Under the pieces are notes generated by a model. It was not told where the DNA came from and did no database searches. It was given only the letters and a program-made list of their open reading frames with translations. DNA of 64,000 nucleotides from NCBI GenBank assembly GCA_963700185.1, contig CAVOWP010000019.1, positions 12,252 to 76,251 of the forward strand, read 5' to 3'. Position 1 is the stretch's first letter; every line of letters starts with the position of its first letter. Shown in pieces: positions 8,303 to 17,594 of this stretch. Both the position numbers and the translations under genes were made by a program. The DNA is from AP-15 sp963700185 (lineage in GTDB: Bacteria; Pseudomonadota; Alphaproteobacteria; ATCC43930; CGMCC-115725).

Positions 8303-10099
8303 TTAGGCGGCGATCTCTTTGCTGTGGTAGAGCGCGTCGAGCGCCGCGCCGTATCTATCGCGGATTACGTGACGCTTTATCTTGAGGGTCGGCGTCATCT
8401 GGCCGTTGACGATCGAAAAAGCTTCCGCTGCGACCACAAAGCGGCGCACCCGCTCGCTCGGCATTAGGGTCAGGTTCACCCGAGTGACCGCGGCGCCGAT
8501 CGCCTTGGTAAAGCCGGGATCGGCGGCGAGTGCATTCAGATCCGCGGGCACTTCCCCGCCGGCATAAGCCGCAATGAATTCCGGGTCGGGGACGACGACG
8601 GCGACCAAGTAGGGACGGCGGTCGCCGAACACCATGACCTGCGAGATTTCGGGCTCCAGGGTCAGGTAGCCCTCGATGCGCGCCGGGGAGATCATCTCGC
8701 CGCCGGAATTCTTGATGAAGTCGCGCTTGCGGTCGGTGATGCGCAGATAGCCGTCTTCGTCGATCGCCCCGACGTCTCCGGTATGCAGCCAGCCGTCTTC
8801 GAGAGCGTGCGCCGTCCCCTCGGGGTCGTTCCAATAGCCCCTCATGACATTGTCGCCGGCGACCAGGATTTCGCCGTCCTCGGCGATGCGCAATCTGACG
8901 CCGTCGAGCGGCGGCCCGACGGTGTCGATCTTGATTCGGGCCGGCAAATTGCAGGTGATGACGGGGCCGGCCTCGGTCTGACCGTAGCCCTGTAAGAGAG
9001 TGACCCCGAGTGCCAGGAAAAAGCGGCCGATCTCGGGGTTGAGCGGCGCACCGCCTGAAACCATCGCCTTGAGCCGCCCGCCGAAGCGCTCGCGAACCTT
9101 CGAACGAACGGCCCGGTCGAGGAGCGGATCGACGAGCCGCTCGCCGAGGCTCGCGCGCTCCGAGCCGAGCCGCTTGCGCCCGATCGCCACCGCCTGCTCG
9201 AACAGCTTTTGCGATAGGCCGCCTTTGCGCTCGACCCCGAGGCGGATCCGCTGGTGCAATGTCTCGTAGAGCCGCGGCACCGCGGTCATGATCGTCGGCC
9301 GCGCTTCGAGCATATTGGCGGCGAGCGTCTCGGCGCCTTCGGCAAAATAGATCTGCGCGCCGATCGAGATCGGGAACATTTCGCCGGCAGTGTGTTCATA
9401 GGAGTGCGACAGCGGCAGAAAGCTCAGGAACACCTCGTCGCCGAGCCTGAGCTGCTCGAGCACCCGATAAGCGCCGCGGCAGTTCGCGATGATGCTGCGG
9501 TGGCTCGTTATGACGCCCTTCGGGATGCCGCCGGTACCCGAGGTGTAGATCAGGCAAGCAGTATCGTCGGGCTCGATCTCCTCTACGATCTCGCCGGGAT
9601 CATCCAGCCGCTCGGAACCCCGGGCCAGCATCTCCTCCCACGACAACAGGTCGACTGCACTAGCCTGCCCGGCAGTCGGCTCGATCGCGATCACGGTGTT
9701 CACGGAATCGACCTGGTTGGCCGCTGCGAGGACGCGGGCCGAAAGGGTCGGCTTCGAGACGAAGACGGCGCGGGCACCGCTGTTCGCGAGCACATGCCGA
9801 TGATCGTCGACGGTATGGGTCACATATGCCGGGACGGTGATCGCCCCGGCGGTCATGATCGCGAGATCGGCGAGGATCCATTCCGGCCGATTTTCCGAGA
9901 CCAAGCCGACGCGGTCGCCGCGCGCGATCCCGAGCGAATTGAGGCCGAGGGCGAGCCGGCGGACATCCCGCGCCGCCTCCGCCCAGCTGAGAGATTGATA
10001 TCGGCCGTCGCGCTTCGCCCACAGAAACGGCTTGTCGCCGAGCCGAGCCGCTTGGTCGAAGAACATCGCCGGCAGACTGCGGCAGCTCTCGTAATCCAT
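8303..10099 (-). CDS. Long-chain acyl-CoA synthetase / AMP-dependent ligase
   Basis: Adenylate-forming enzyme predicted to activate a fatty or other carboxylic acid with ATP and load it onto CoA. The AMP-binding motif LIYTSGTGGIPKGV is clear, with the downstream YGQTEAGP and the ITDRKRDFIKNSGGEMISP hinge/lysine region of long-chain FadD15-type ligases. At 598 aa it has the expected length and no membrane segment. The ATG start is preceded by AGGAGAA on the minus strand. It converges tail-to-tail with the exosortase gene (16-base gap) and is not part of the EPS operon. The substrate cannot be read from sequence. Confidence 0.9.
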   Translation of the reverse strand: MDYESCRSLPAMFFDQAARLGDKPFLWAKRDGRYQSLSWAEAARDVRRLALGLNSLGIARGDRVGLVSENRPEWILADLAIMTAGAITVPAYVTHTVDDHRHVLANSGARAVFVSKPTLSARVLAAANQVDSVNTVIAIEPTAGQASAVDLLSWEEMLARGSERLDDPGEIVEEIEPDDTACLIYTSGTGGIPKGVITSHRSIIANCRGAYRVLEQLRLGDEVFLSFLPLSHSYEHTAGEMFPISIGAQIYFAEGAETLAANMLEARPTIMTAVPRLYETLHQRIRLGVERKGGLSQKLFEQAVAIGRKRLGSERASLGERLVDPLLDRAVRSKVRERFGGRLKAMVSGGAPLNPEIGRFFLALGVTLLQGYGQTEAGPVITCNLPARIKIDTVGPPLDGVRLRIAEDGEILVAGDNVMRGYWNDPEGTAHALEDGWLHTGDVGAIDEDGYLRITDRKRDFIKNSGGEMISPARIEGYLTLEPEISQVMVFGDRRPYLVAVVVPDPEFIAAYAGGEVPADLNALAADPGFTKAIGAAVTRVNLTLMPSERVRRFVVAAEAFSIVNGQMTPTLKIKRHVIRDRYGAALDALYHSKEIAA

Positions 10100-10234
10100 T
10101 CTTCTCCTATCCTGGCTGCCGCCTTTCTACGGGTTTCGCCCAGACGGCGGAATAGCTATACCGCCGCTGGCGCCGGTTTCGATCGGATCGAATCGCCATC
10201 TGGGTTGTCTTGGCTCGAAGGAGGGAAGCTGACG

Positions 10235-11053
10235 ATGGCCAACACCGACGCCGCCTTCGTGGGCTCAGTCCCCGAATTGTACACGCGCTATATGGGACCG
10301 ATGTTTTTCGAGCCCTACGCTGCGGATCTGGTGGGCCGCCTGAGGGAGCTGACGTCCGGCAGATTGCTGGAGACGGCTTGCGGCACCGGGATCCTCACGC
10401 GCGCGCTCGCCGCCGCATTGCCCACATCGGTGGCGATCACCGCTACCGATCTCAACCAGCCGATGCTCGATTTCGCCAAATCGCAGCCGGGCGGGAAGCG
10501 CGTCCATTGGCAACAGGCGGACGCGCAAAGGCTGCCATTCCCGAACCAGACATTCGACGCCGCCATATGTCAATTCGGGGTCATGTTCTTCCCCGACAAG
10601 CCGAAGGCTAACCGCGAAGTATTTCGGATCTTGAAGCCCGGAGGCCGCTTCATCTTCAGCGTCTGGGACCGGCTCGAGACCAACGATCTGAGCTCCATCG
10701 TGCACAAGGCCGTGATGAAACTGTACCCGGACGACCCGCCGATGTTCATGGAGCGCACGCCGATGGGATACCACGATATCGGCAAAATCCGGGTGGACCT
10801 CGCCCGCGCCGGCTTCACGGAGATCACGGTAGATACCCGCAAGACGCCCTGCCATACGCCCTCGCCGCGGCACCCGGCGCTCGGGCTCGTCAAAGGATCA
10901 CCGCTCGGCGCCGAGATCGCTGCGCGAGACCCCTCTGGGCTCGACAGAGCCGTAGAAGCGGCAACACAAGCCATCACCGAGCGCTTCGGTCCCGGTCCCA
11001 TCGAAGCCAGCATGCAAGCGCACATCTTCACCGCTACGCGTCCGTCGCGCTGA
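10235..11053 (+). CDS. Class I SAM-dependent methyltransferase (UbiE/Methyltransf_11 type)
   Basis: Soluble SAM-dependent methyltransferase of unknown substrate, 272 aa. Motif I is LLETACGTGILTRAL (residues about 47-61), the acidic motif II lies near ITATDLNQPMLDFA, and the post-motif ICQFGVMFFPDKPKA is typical of the Methyltransf_11/25 group. The start is the ATG at 10235 with an almost perfect AAGGAGGGA ribosome binding site. The reading frame is open far upstream, but that stretch is antisense to the acyl-CoA ligase and not coding. The gene is divergent from the ligase with about 135 bases between them. Confidence 0.85.
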   Translation: MANTDAAFVGSVPELYTRYMGPMFFEPYAADLVGRLRELTSGRLLETACGTGILTRALAAALPTSVAITATDLNQPMLDFAKSQPGGKRVHWQQADAQRLPFPNQTFDAAICQFGVMFFPDKPKANREVFRILKPGGRFIFSVWDRLETNDLSSIVHKAVMKLYPDDPPMFMERTPMGYHDIGKIRVDLARAGFTEITVDTRKTPCHTPSPRHPALGLVKGSPLGAEIAARDPSGLDRAVEAATQAITERFGPGPIEASMQAHIFTATRPSR

Positions 11054-11147
11054 GGGCGGGAGGCCGGGCTGTCGAAATCGGCCTGCTTCGAACGTCATCT
11101 GGATGGGCGCCGACGAACGGGTGCTCGATGACGATGGAGTGGAAACG

Positions 11148-11561
11148 ATGCAATATTTGCTGGCGATTTATGGTGACGAGCGGGCGGTCGAGAGCATGCC
11201 GCGCGAGCAGATGACCGAAGTGATCAACGCGTACATGGCCTTTACCCAGGCATTGCATGACGCCAATGTGTGGGTCGCGTCCAATAGGTTACGCCCCACT
11301 TCGGCAGCTACCTCGGTGCGTGTTACCGATGGCAGGACCCAGCTGCTCGACGGGCCGTTTGCCGAGACCAAGGAACAGCTCGGCGGCTACTACCTGATCG
11401 ACGTGCCCGATCTCGACGCCGCGTTGTCCTGGGCGGCACGCTGTCCCGCCGCGCGTTACGGCACGGTCGAGGTGCGGCCGATCTGGGTCATGGAACCGGC
11501 GCGCGAGCACAGCGCGCCCCAGAGGCCCACGGGGAGCCCGCGGGGACCGGCTTTCCTGTGA
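11148..11561 (+). CDS. YCII/DGPF-domain protein
   Basis: Small YCII-fold protein, often found next to ECF sigma factors, with no enzymatic role proven for this subgroup. The sequence opens with MQYLLAIYGDE, and contains the DGPFAETKEQLGGYYLIDV motif and a final VEVRPI strand, all standard for the family. The ATG at 11148 is preceded by GGAGTGG and gives the family's normal N-terminus; an ATG at 11103 would add 15 unrelated residues. The C-terminal 20 residues are Pro/Arg rich and look like a non-conserved tail. No sigma factor gene sits beside it here. Confidence 0.82.
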   Translation: MQYLLAIYGDERAVESMPREQMTEVINAYMAFTQALHDANVWVASNRLRPTSAATSVRVTDGRTQLLDGPFAETKEQLGGYYLIDVPDLDAALSWAARCPAARYGTVEVRPIWVMEPAREHSAPQRPTGSPRGPAFL

Positions 11562-11565
11562 CAGA

Positions 11566-11594
11566 TTGACAATGATACATGGCGCCGCTATAAT
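11566..11594 (+). promoter_or_regulatory. Perfect-consensus sigma-70 promoter
   Basis: TTGACA at 11566-11571 and TATAAT at 11589-11594 are separated by exactly 17 bases, a perfect match to the housekeeping promoter consensus, which is rare in alphaproteobacteria. It starts five bases after the YCII stop. A transcript would begin near 11600-11602, where an ATG (11601) opens a 13-codon ORF ending at 11642, so that ORF would be leaderless. Confidence 0.7.
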
Positions 11595-11600
11595 TGCCGA

Positions 11601-11720
11601 ATGAGTAACTCAGAAGTGGCTCTCGGAGTCGGTTGGCGGTAGGTTCGCCTCCCCGATGCTTTCCAGCTCAGGCGAAGCCAAAAACAGCGATAGAACAGCC
11701 AGGTCTCTGGCTGTTCTATC
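11601..11720 (+). ncRNA. Candidate small RNA or leader transcript ending in a hairpin
   Basis: Inferred from the promoter at 11566-11594. The predicted transcript starts near 11601, contains a 13-codon ORF (MSNSEVALGVGWR) and runs into a perfect 14-bp stem with a 4-base loop at 11689-11720. There is no clear U-tract after the hairpin, so termination is uncertain; it may continue as the leader of the M3 peptidase gene. No known RNA family was recognised. Confidence 0.3.
11689..11720. repeat. Perfect 14-bp inverted repeat (hairpin)
   Basis: GATAGAACAGCCAG at 11689-11702 pairs with CTGGCTGTTCTATC at 11707-11720 around the loop GTCT. The same CTGGCTGTT/AACAGCCAG core occurs again at 11771-11811 and at 46631-46661. 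Confidence 0.85.
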
Positions 11721-11768
11721 TTGCGCCGCGCCACTCGCAGGCCAGACTTTCCGCGGAATACGACGAGC

Positions 11769-11813
11769 GGCTGGCTGTTAATTCGCTGCAAAAAACAGCA
11801 AGAACAGCCAGCC
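11769..11813. repeat. Second CTGGCTGTT hairpin
   Basis: GGCTGGCTGTT at 11769-11779 pairs with AACAGCCAGCC at 11803-11813 (11 bp) across a 23-base loop. The core is shared with the hairpin just upstream and with 46631-46661, suggesting a small repeated element. Confidence 0.75.
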
Positions 11814-12037
11814 ATCCGATTTTCGGTTTCGTCTTGGCCGGGCTTGGCCCATGGGCCTCCAGCCCACGGACTGGTTCCGTGGGCGTCCACACCTTCAAGC
11901 GCCCCTGAAACAAAGGCGTGGATCCGCGGATCAAGTCTGCGCAAGACGGCTTCGGCTGACAGCGCGGAGCGCGGTCGGTTGGCGGCTTTGCCGTTGCGAA
12001 CCATATGCACGCCGTGAGACGGATCGAGAGAGCGGCG

Positions 12038-13852
12038 ATGGATGTGCCAGCAGCGGCGGCGGAACCGGTAATGGCAGAGCGGCAAGCGGCGCTCGGCGCG
12101 TTGCCTGAATGGGATTTGTCGGACCTCTACCCCGGTCGCGACAGCGACGCGCTGACCCGCGACCTGACCACACTCGCCGAGGAAGCGGAAGCTTTCCGCG
12201 AGCGCTACCAGGGGCGCCTCAACGCGCTGTCCGGCACCGAACTCGGCGCCGCGGTCGAAGCCTATGAGCGGCTGCAGGAAAAGATCGGCCGCATCATGAG
12301 CTATGCCTCGCTCGTGCACGCGGGAAATCTTTCCGATCCGGAAATCGGTCGGTTCTATCAGACGATGCAGGAGCGGACGAACGGGGTCTCGACCGCGTTG
12401 CTGTTCTTCACCCTCGAAATCAACCGGATCGAAGACGCCGGCCTCGACGCGAAACTGGCCGACCCGGTGCTCGCACACTATCGGCCGTGGCTGCGCGACA
12501 CGCGCGCATTCCGCCCGCACCAGCTCAGCGACGAAATTGAAAAGCTATTGCATGAGAAATATGTCGCCGGCCGAGCCGCCTGGACGCGGCTTTTCGACGA
12601 GACGATCGCCGATTTCAGGTTCCCGTTTCGTGGCAAGGAATTGACCGAGCCCGAAGCGCTCGACCTGTTGTCCGACAAGGATCCGGAAGTCCGCCGCGAG
12701 GCGGCACTGACGATCGGCGAGGTGTTGGGGAAGAACGCGCGCGTCTTCGCGCTGATTACCAACACCCTCGCCAAGGACAAGGAGATCGAGGACCGCTGGC
12801 GCCGCTTCCCGCGTCCGATCTCCTCGCGCAATCTGGGTAATTTTGTCGAGGACGAGGTGGTCGACGCACTGATCGCGTCGGTGCGCGACAGCTACCCGCG
12901 GCTCTCGCATCGATACTACAGGCTGAAGGCGCGTTGGTTCGGGGTTGAGGAATTACCGTTCTGGGACCGCAACGCGCCGCTGCCCGAGGAGGAGGAGCGC
13001 ACGATCTCCTGGTCCGAGGCGGAGGAGACCGTGCTATCGGCGTATGGCGCCTTCTCGCCCGAGATGGCCGCAGTCGGCGGGCATTTCTTCGCCGGTCGGT
13101 GGATCGATGCGCCGGTGAAGCCCGGCAAAGCATCGGGGGCTTTTGCCCATCCGACGGTGCCGAGCGCGCATCCTTATCTGCTGCTGAACTACCAGGGCAA
13201 GACGCGCGATGTCATGACATTGGCGCACGAGCTCGGCCACGGCGTCCATCAACTGCTCGCCAACCGCCAGGGCTATCTGATGGCCGATACGCCGTTGACC
13301 TTGGCCGAAACCGCCTCGGTGTTCGGCGAGATGTTGACGTTCCGGGGTCTGCTCAGGCGGGAAACCGATCCGCGCCGGCGCAAGATCATGCTCGCCGGCA
13401 AAGTCGAGGACATGCTGAATACTGTCGTGCGCCAGATCGCCTTTGTGAGTTTCGAGCAAAGGGTCCACGAAGAGCGGCGCGAGGCCGAGCTGACCCCGGA
13501 CCGGCTCGCCGAGATCTGGCTCGACGTGCAGCGCGAGAGCCTCGGGCCGGCATTGCGCCTCGACGGCCTTTACCGCCATTACTGGACCTACATCCCGCAT
13601 TTCATCCATACACCGTTCTACGTGTACGCCTATGCGTTCGGTGATTGCCTGGTGAACTCGCTCTACGCGGTCTACGAGGACGCGCACGAAGGCTTCGCCG
13701 AGCGCTACCTCGAAATGCTGCGGGCGGGCGGCACCTTGCGGCATCGCGAGCTGCTCGCGCCGTTCGGCCTCGACGCTGCCGATCCGACCTTCTGGTCAAA
13801 GGGCCTGTCGATAATCGCCGGCTTTATCGACGAACTCGAAACGCTGAGCTGA
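12038..13852 (+). CDS. pepF: M3 family oligoendopeptidase F
   Basis: Cytoplasmic zinc metallopeptidase that degrades short peptides. The zinc motif HELGH lies in TLAHELGHGVHQLL at about residue 397, followed by the third ligand region TLAETASVFGE, exactly as in PepF/M3B enzymes. The N-terminal ALPEWDLSDLYPG is also typical, and the length near 604 aa is normal. The ATG at 12038 follows a GAGAG sequence and is preferred; ATGs at 12005 and 12071 are alternatives. There is no signal peptide. It stands alone, with 135 bases before the next gene. Confidence 0.92.
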   Translation: MDVPAAAAEPVMAERQAALGALPEWDLSDLYPGRDSDALTRDLTTLAEEAEAFRERYQGRLNALSGTELGAAVEAYERLQEKIGRIMSYASLVHAGNLSDPEIGRFYQTMQERTNGVSTALLFFTLEINRIEDAGLDAKLADPVLAHYRPWLRDTRAFRPHQLSDEIEKLLHEKYVAGRAAWTRLFDETIADFRFPFRGKELTEPEALDLLSDKDPEVRREAALTIGEVLGKNARVFALITNTLAKDKEIEDRWRRFPRPISSRNLGNFVEDEVVDALIASVRDSYPRLSHRYYRLKARWFGVEELPFWDRNAPLPEEEERTISWSEAEETVLSAYGAFSPEMAAVGGHFFAGRWIDAPVKPGKASGAFAHPTVPSAHPYLLLNYQGKTRDVMTLAHELGHGVHQLLANRQGYLMADTPLTLAETASVFGEMLTFRGLLRRETDPRRRKIMLAGKVEDMLNTVVRQIAFVSFEQRVHEERREAELTPDRLAEIWLDVQRESLGPALRLDGLYRHYWTYIPHFIHTPFYVYAYAFGDCLVNSLYAVYEDAHEGFAERYLEMLRAGGTLRHRELLAPFGLDAADPTFWSKGLSIIAGFIDELETLS

Positions 13853-13987
13853 TTCCGACTGGCGTACACAATCATGCGGTGACGCGCGTCTATTCGCCGC
13901 ATTTCGCATGGGTGAGCCGGTTTTGCGGTGCTACACTCCCTTTCGAGTAAACGGTGGGTTGTGACCTGAACCGAGAAAGGGGTAGCG

Positions 13988-15688
13988 ATGGCGTATGATC
14001 TGTTGATCAAGAACGGCCGAATCGTTGACGGCTCCGGAATGCCTGCGTTTCGCGGAGATGTCAGCATCAAGAACGGCAAGATCGCCGAGATCGGAAAACT
14101 GAGCGGCCCGGCCAAGCGCACGATCGACGCCGCCGGCCAAGTTGTCGCGCCCGGCTTTGTTGACAACCACTGCCATTACGACGCGCAGGTCACGTGGGAC
14201 CCGCTGTGCTCGTTCTCGCCCGACCACGGCTGCACGACGGTCGTCTTCGGGAACTGCTCGCTGGCCCTGGCGCCAGTTCGACCCGGTGCCGCAAAGCGGG
14301 TCGCGGAGTTCCTGTCCTATGTCGAAGCGATCCCGATGGACGTCCTCAACACCGTCGAGGTCGATTGGGAAACGATCCCGCAATACATGGACCGGCTCGA
14401 CCAGAACCTCGGCGTCAATGTCGGCAATCTGATCGGTCATTCGACGGTACGTTATTACGTGATGGGCGACGAGAGCCAGAAGCGCGCCGCGACCGACGAA
14501 GAAATCAGGAAGATGCAGGATGTCGTGCGCGACGGCATCAAGGGCGGCGCGCTCGGGTTGTCGGTGTCGCGCAACAAGGGCCATTATGACCCGCAGGGTG
14601 TTCACATTCCGGCGTTGTGGGCCGACGAGAAGGAGATTTTCGCGCTCGGCGACGTATTGCGCGAAATGGGCACCGGCATTATCCAGTCGGGCGGCGGCCG
14701 CGCGGCCGAGCTGAATGACGGGTTGATGGCCCGCTTGTCGGAAGCGACCGGCCGCACCGTTATCTACAACAATCTCGGCCAGACCGTGCGCGAGCCGGAC
14801 GCGTGGAAAAAGCACATGGCGCGGGTCGAGGAGACCTCGAAGGCCGGCATCCGGGCTTATCCGCTGTGCAGCCCGAACCGCGTCACGCAAAGCTTTACGA
14901 TGCGCAACTGCCAGGTATTCCGCGGGTCGCCGACCTGGCACCCGATCCTGCTGTCGTCCGATGAAGAAAAGCTGCGCGCCTATGCCGATCCGGCGATCCG
15001 GCAGAAACTGCACGACGAAGTCGTCGATCACAAAGTGAATGTGCCGGCGGCCGGGTATTCGCGTGAATGGTACAACTACATGTGGGTCGAGACCCCGGTC
15101 CTCGAAAAGAACCAGGGGCTCAAGGGCAAGACCATCGGCCAGATCGCCAAAGAGCAGAACAAGCGCGTCATCGACGCCTTCCTCGACCTCGTCGTCGAAG
15201 AGCATCTCGACACCGGATTCATGCAGTCGGAAAACAATGTCGACGACGAAGCGATGGCGAAGATCCTGACCTATCCGAACGCCATCGTCGGCCTGTCGGA
15301 TGGCGGCGCCCACGTGCAGTTCCATGGCGGCTACGGCTACAGCACACGTCTCCTAAGCGAGTGGGTGCGCGAGAAGCAGGTCCTGACCCTTGAGCACGCG
15401 GTCCGACGGCTGACCTTCGATTCTGCCTCGGCTTTGGGGCTCTACGACCGCGGCCTGTTGCGGCCCGGCATGGCGGCCGACATTGTGATCTTCGATCCCG
15501 ATACGGTGCGTCCATTGCCCGAGAGCGTGGTCCATGATTTCCCGGCGGGCGGCTGGCGCATGAAAGAGCCGGCAGCCGGCATCATGGCGACGATCGTCAA
15601 CGGCGAAGTTTTGATGGAGAACGGCAAGCATACCGGGGCGCTCCCCGGCCGCGTGCTCCGCAACACCTACTATCACGCACACGCCTGA
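13988..15688 (+). CDS. N-acyl-D-amino-acid deacylase / D-aminoacylase-family amidohydrolase
   Basis: Amidohydrolase-superfamily enzyme related to D-aminoacylases and dihydroorotases. It begins MAYDLLIKNGRIVDGSG and has the metal-binding VAPGFVDNHCHYD segment, a later LIGHSTVR histidine region, and the C-terminal VGLSDGGAHVQF carrying the catalytic aspartate. The closing GMAADIVIFDPDTV composite domain is typical. 566 aa is normal for the family. The start has a strong GAGAAAGGGG ribosome binding site. The actual acylated substrate cannot be deduced. A perfect hairpin follows the stop. Confidence 0.88.
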   Translation: MAYDLLIKNGRIVDGSGMPAFRGDVSIKNGKIAEIGKLSGPAKRTIDAAGQVVAPGFVDNHCHYDAQVTWDPLCSFSPDHGCTTVVFGNCSLALAPVRPGAAKRVAEFLSYVEAIPMDVLNTVEVDWETIPQYMDRLDQNLGVNVGNLIGHSTVRYYVMGDESQKRAATDEEIRKMQDVVRDGIKGGALGLSVSRNKGHYDPQGVHIPALWADEKEIFALGDVLREMGTGIIQSGGGRAAELNDGLMARLSEATGRTVIYNNLGQTVREPDAWKKHMARVEETSKAGIRAYPLCSPNRVTQSFTMRNCQVFRGSPTWHPILLSSDEEKLRAYADPAIRQKLHDEVVDHKVNVPAAGYSREWYNYMWVETPVLEKNQGLKGKTIGQIAKEQNKRVIDAFLDLVVEEHLDTGFMQSENNVDDEAMAKILTYPNAIVGLSDGGAHVQFHGGYGYSTRLLSEWVREKQVLTLEHAVRRLTFDSASALGLYDRGLLRPGMAADIVIFDPDTVRPLPESVVHDFPAGGWRMKEPAAGIMATIVNGEVLMENGKHTGALPGRVLRNTYYHAHA

Positions 15689-15698
15689 GTTCTACCAA

Positions 15699-15729
15699 CT
15701 CCATGGCCGGGCCTGACCCGGCCATGGAG
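15699..15729. terminator. Perfect 13-bp hairpin between convergent genes
   Basis: CTCCATGGCCGGG at 15699-15711 pairs with CCCGGCCATGGAG at 15717-15729 around a 5-base loop. It sits between the stops of the amidohydrolase (+) and the ABC exporter (-), so it probably terminates both, although neither side has a run of T. Confidence 0.65.
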
Positions 15730-15740
15730 AGCCTGTCTGC

Positions 15741-17594
15741 TCAGCTGGCCAGCGCGACGATCTTGTTCTCCTGCAGCCGGCACATCTGGTCGAACGCCCC
15801 ATGACGCCGCCTTAGTTCGGCAGGTGGGCCGTCCTCGGCGATGCGGCCGTCTCCGAGCACGATGACGCGATCGAATTTCGCCACTGTCGACAAGCGGTGA
15901 GCGATCGCCAGAACCGTGCGCCCGCGCATCAGGACTTCCAGCGCGTGCTGGATCTCGACTTCGGATGCGCTGTCGAGCGCCGAAGTCGCCTCGTCCAGCA
16001 CGATAATCGGGGCGTTTTTCAACAGAGCTCGGGCGATGCCGATACGCTGCCGCTGCCCACCCGACAGCTTGGCGCCGCGTTCCCCGACGATGGTGCCATA
16101 GCCCTGCGGGAGCGCCCGGATGAACTCGTCGCAACGCGCCGCTCGCGCCGCAGCCAAGACATCCTCGTCGGAGGCCTCGGGCCGAGCATAGCGGATATTC
16201 TCCAGAACGGACCGATGAAACAGCGAGATCTCCTGCGGCACTACGGCGATCGCAGCCCGCAAACTATCCTGACGCATCGCACGAATATCCTGATCATCGA
16301 TCAGCACCCGTCCCTCATCGACATCGACCAGTCGCTGGAGCAAGCTGATCAGCGTCGATTTGCCCGCGCCCGACGGGCCGACCAAGGCGACATGCTCCCC
16401 TGGTGCAATCTGCAAGGCGAAATCACGAAACACCGGCTTCCCTCCGGGGTAGGAAAAGTCGATGTTTTCGAAAGCGATGCTGCCCCCCAAGGGAATTAGC
16501 TGTCTCGCACCCGGCTGGTCGACGACCCGGTGATTTTCGCCAATCGCCTGGATCGAGTCGGCGATGCGGGCGATGAACTGGGTCGCGTTCACAAGGGCAA
16601 AAGCAAGATCGCGCGAGCCGTGCAGGATACGGAACGCCATCGCCAGGGTCAAAACGACATCGCCGGGACTGACCCTTCCGACGCTCCACAGATGCAGCGT
16701 CCAGCCGAGCATCCCGCCCGCCATCAGCCAAAGGGCGACATCGTGCAGCACACGCATGCGCTCGACATACATCAGACTGTCACGATGCGAGCTTTCTTCG
16801 ACCTTGAGCAGCCGCTCGAAGCGGCTGTGCTCTCGGGTACGCGCGGAAAACGCCTTCACTACCCACATATTGGAAAACACATCCGTCAGCTCGCCGCCGA
16901 GGTCGGCGGCACGATCGGCATAAAGCCGGTGCCGCGGCATTCCGCGTTTGCTCAGCCGGACGAGCGTGCTCGCGGCCAGCAGAACGAAAGCGAAAAGGGC
17001 GGCGACCAAATGCCAATCTACGGTGGCCAGCATCGCCAGAGCGGCGCAAAAATCGGCGCATACTGGAGCGATATTGAACAGCAAGGTCGAGAACACCTGC
17101 TGCACCGAATCACCGGCGGCTGAGACGCGGTTGGCGAGGGAGCCACCCATCCGATCGGAAAAATATCGGCTGCTGTGGCCGCTCAGATGATTGAACAGGT
17201 CGAGCTTGGCTTCGGCCTTGTCCGCAAGAATGGCGCGGTAGCCGAACCAGCTGCCGGAACGCCACAGCATGCTCTCACCGGCCAACAGGGCGCCGAACAC
17301 CGCGAGCGCCCACCAGACTGCCGCAATATGCTGCGGGCCGCGAGCCATCGCGTCGACGATCAGCTTCAGGCCATATTGCGCTACGCAAGCGAACGAAGCC
17401 GCGCCGAGGACTGAAGCGACCGCAGCGAGGTGAATAACTGGCCGTCTCCTGACATAGTGCCACAAAAAGGCAATCGGCCGGAGGGGGAAAGCGGCGGCCC
17501 CCAGTTCGTGCGGCTCCGATCCGCCGCCGTGCTGGCGACACGGGTTTTCCAGGCTAGCGGCTAACCGAGCAGTGCTGAATTGTGCAAGTCCCAT
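15741..17594 (-). CDS. ABC exporter, fused permease-ATPase (MsbA-like)
   Basis: Half-type ABC exporter of about 617 aa, likely working as a homodimer in the inner membrane. Six hydrophobic segments occupy roughly residues 45-330. The nucleotide-binding domain is fully canonical: Walker A GPSGAGKST, Q-loop AVVPQEISLF, signature LSGGQRQR, Walker B IIVLDEATSALD and H-loop AIAHR. The chosen ATG at 17594 has GAGAGAAG at the right distance; the open frame runs 48 codons further upstream but lacks conserved features. It diverges from the GT4 gene, so a lipid or glycan substrate is possible but unproven. Confidence 0.9.
   Translation of the reverse strand: MGLAQFSTARLAASLENPCRQHGGGSEPHELGAAAFPLRPIAFLWHYVRRRPVIHLAAVASVLGAASFACVAQYGLKLIVDAMARGPQHIAAVWWALAVFGALLAGESMLWRSGSWFGYRAILADKAEAKLDLFNHLSGHSSRYFSDRMGGSLANRVSAAGDSVQQVFSTLLFNIAPVCADFCAALAMLATVDWHLVAALFAFVLLAASTLVRLSKRGMPRHRLYADRAADLGGELTDVFSNMWVVKAFSARTREHSRFERLLKVEESSHRDSLMYVERMRVLHDVALWLMAGGMLGWTLHLWSVGRVSPGDVVLTLAMAFRILHGSRDLAFALVNATQFIARIADSIQAIGENHRVVDQPGARQLIPLGGSIAFENIDFSYPGGKPVFRDFALQIAPGEHVALVGPSGAGKSTLISLLQRLVDVDEGRVLIDDQDIRAMRQDSLRAAIAVVPQEISLFHRSVLENIRYARPEASDEDVLAAARAARCDEFIRALPQGYGTIVGERGAKLSGGQRQRIGIARALLKNAPIIVLDEATSALDSASEVEIQHALEVLMRGRTVLAIAHRLSTVAKFDRVIVLGDGRIAEDGPPAELRRRHGAFDQMCRLQENKIVALAS

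Larger units (their letters stand above)
11562..12037. other. Intergenic region with promoter, hairpins and no convincing protein gene
   Basis: Between the YCII gene and the M3 peptidase lies about 475 bases. It holds a consensus sigma-70 promoter, a 13-codon ORF and two hairpins, described separately. The remainder contains short palindromic bits such as TGGATCCGCGGATCA near 11918, of the sort common in alphaproteobacterial intergenic repeats. The longer open frames across it have no recognisable domain and poor codon usage. Confidence 0.6.

Noticed and set aside
9254..10234. Long open frame upstream of the methyltransferase ATG
   Set aside because: It is the antisense shadow of the acyl-CoA ligase and contains no methyltransferase features; the real start at 10235 has an excellent ribosome binding site.
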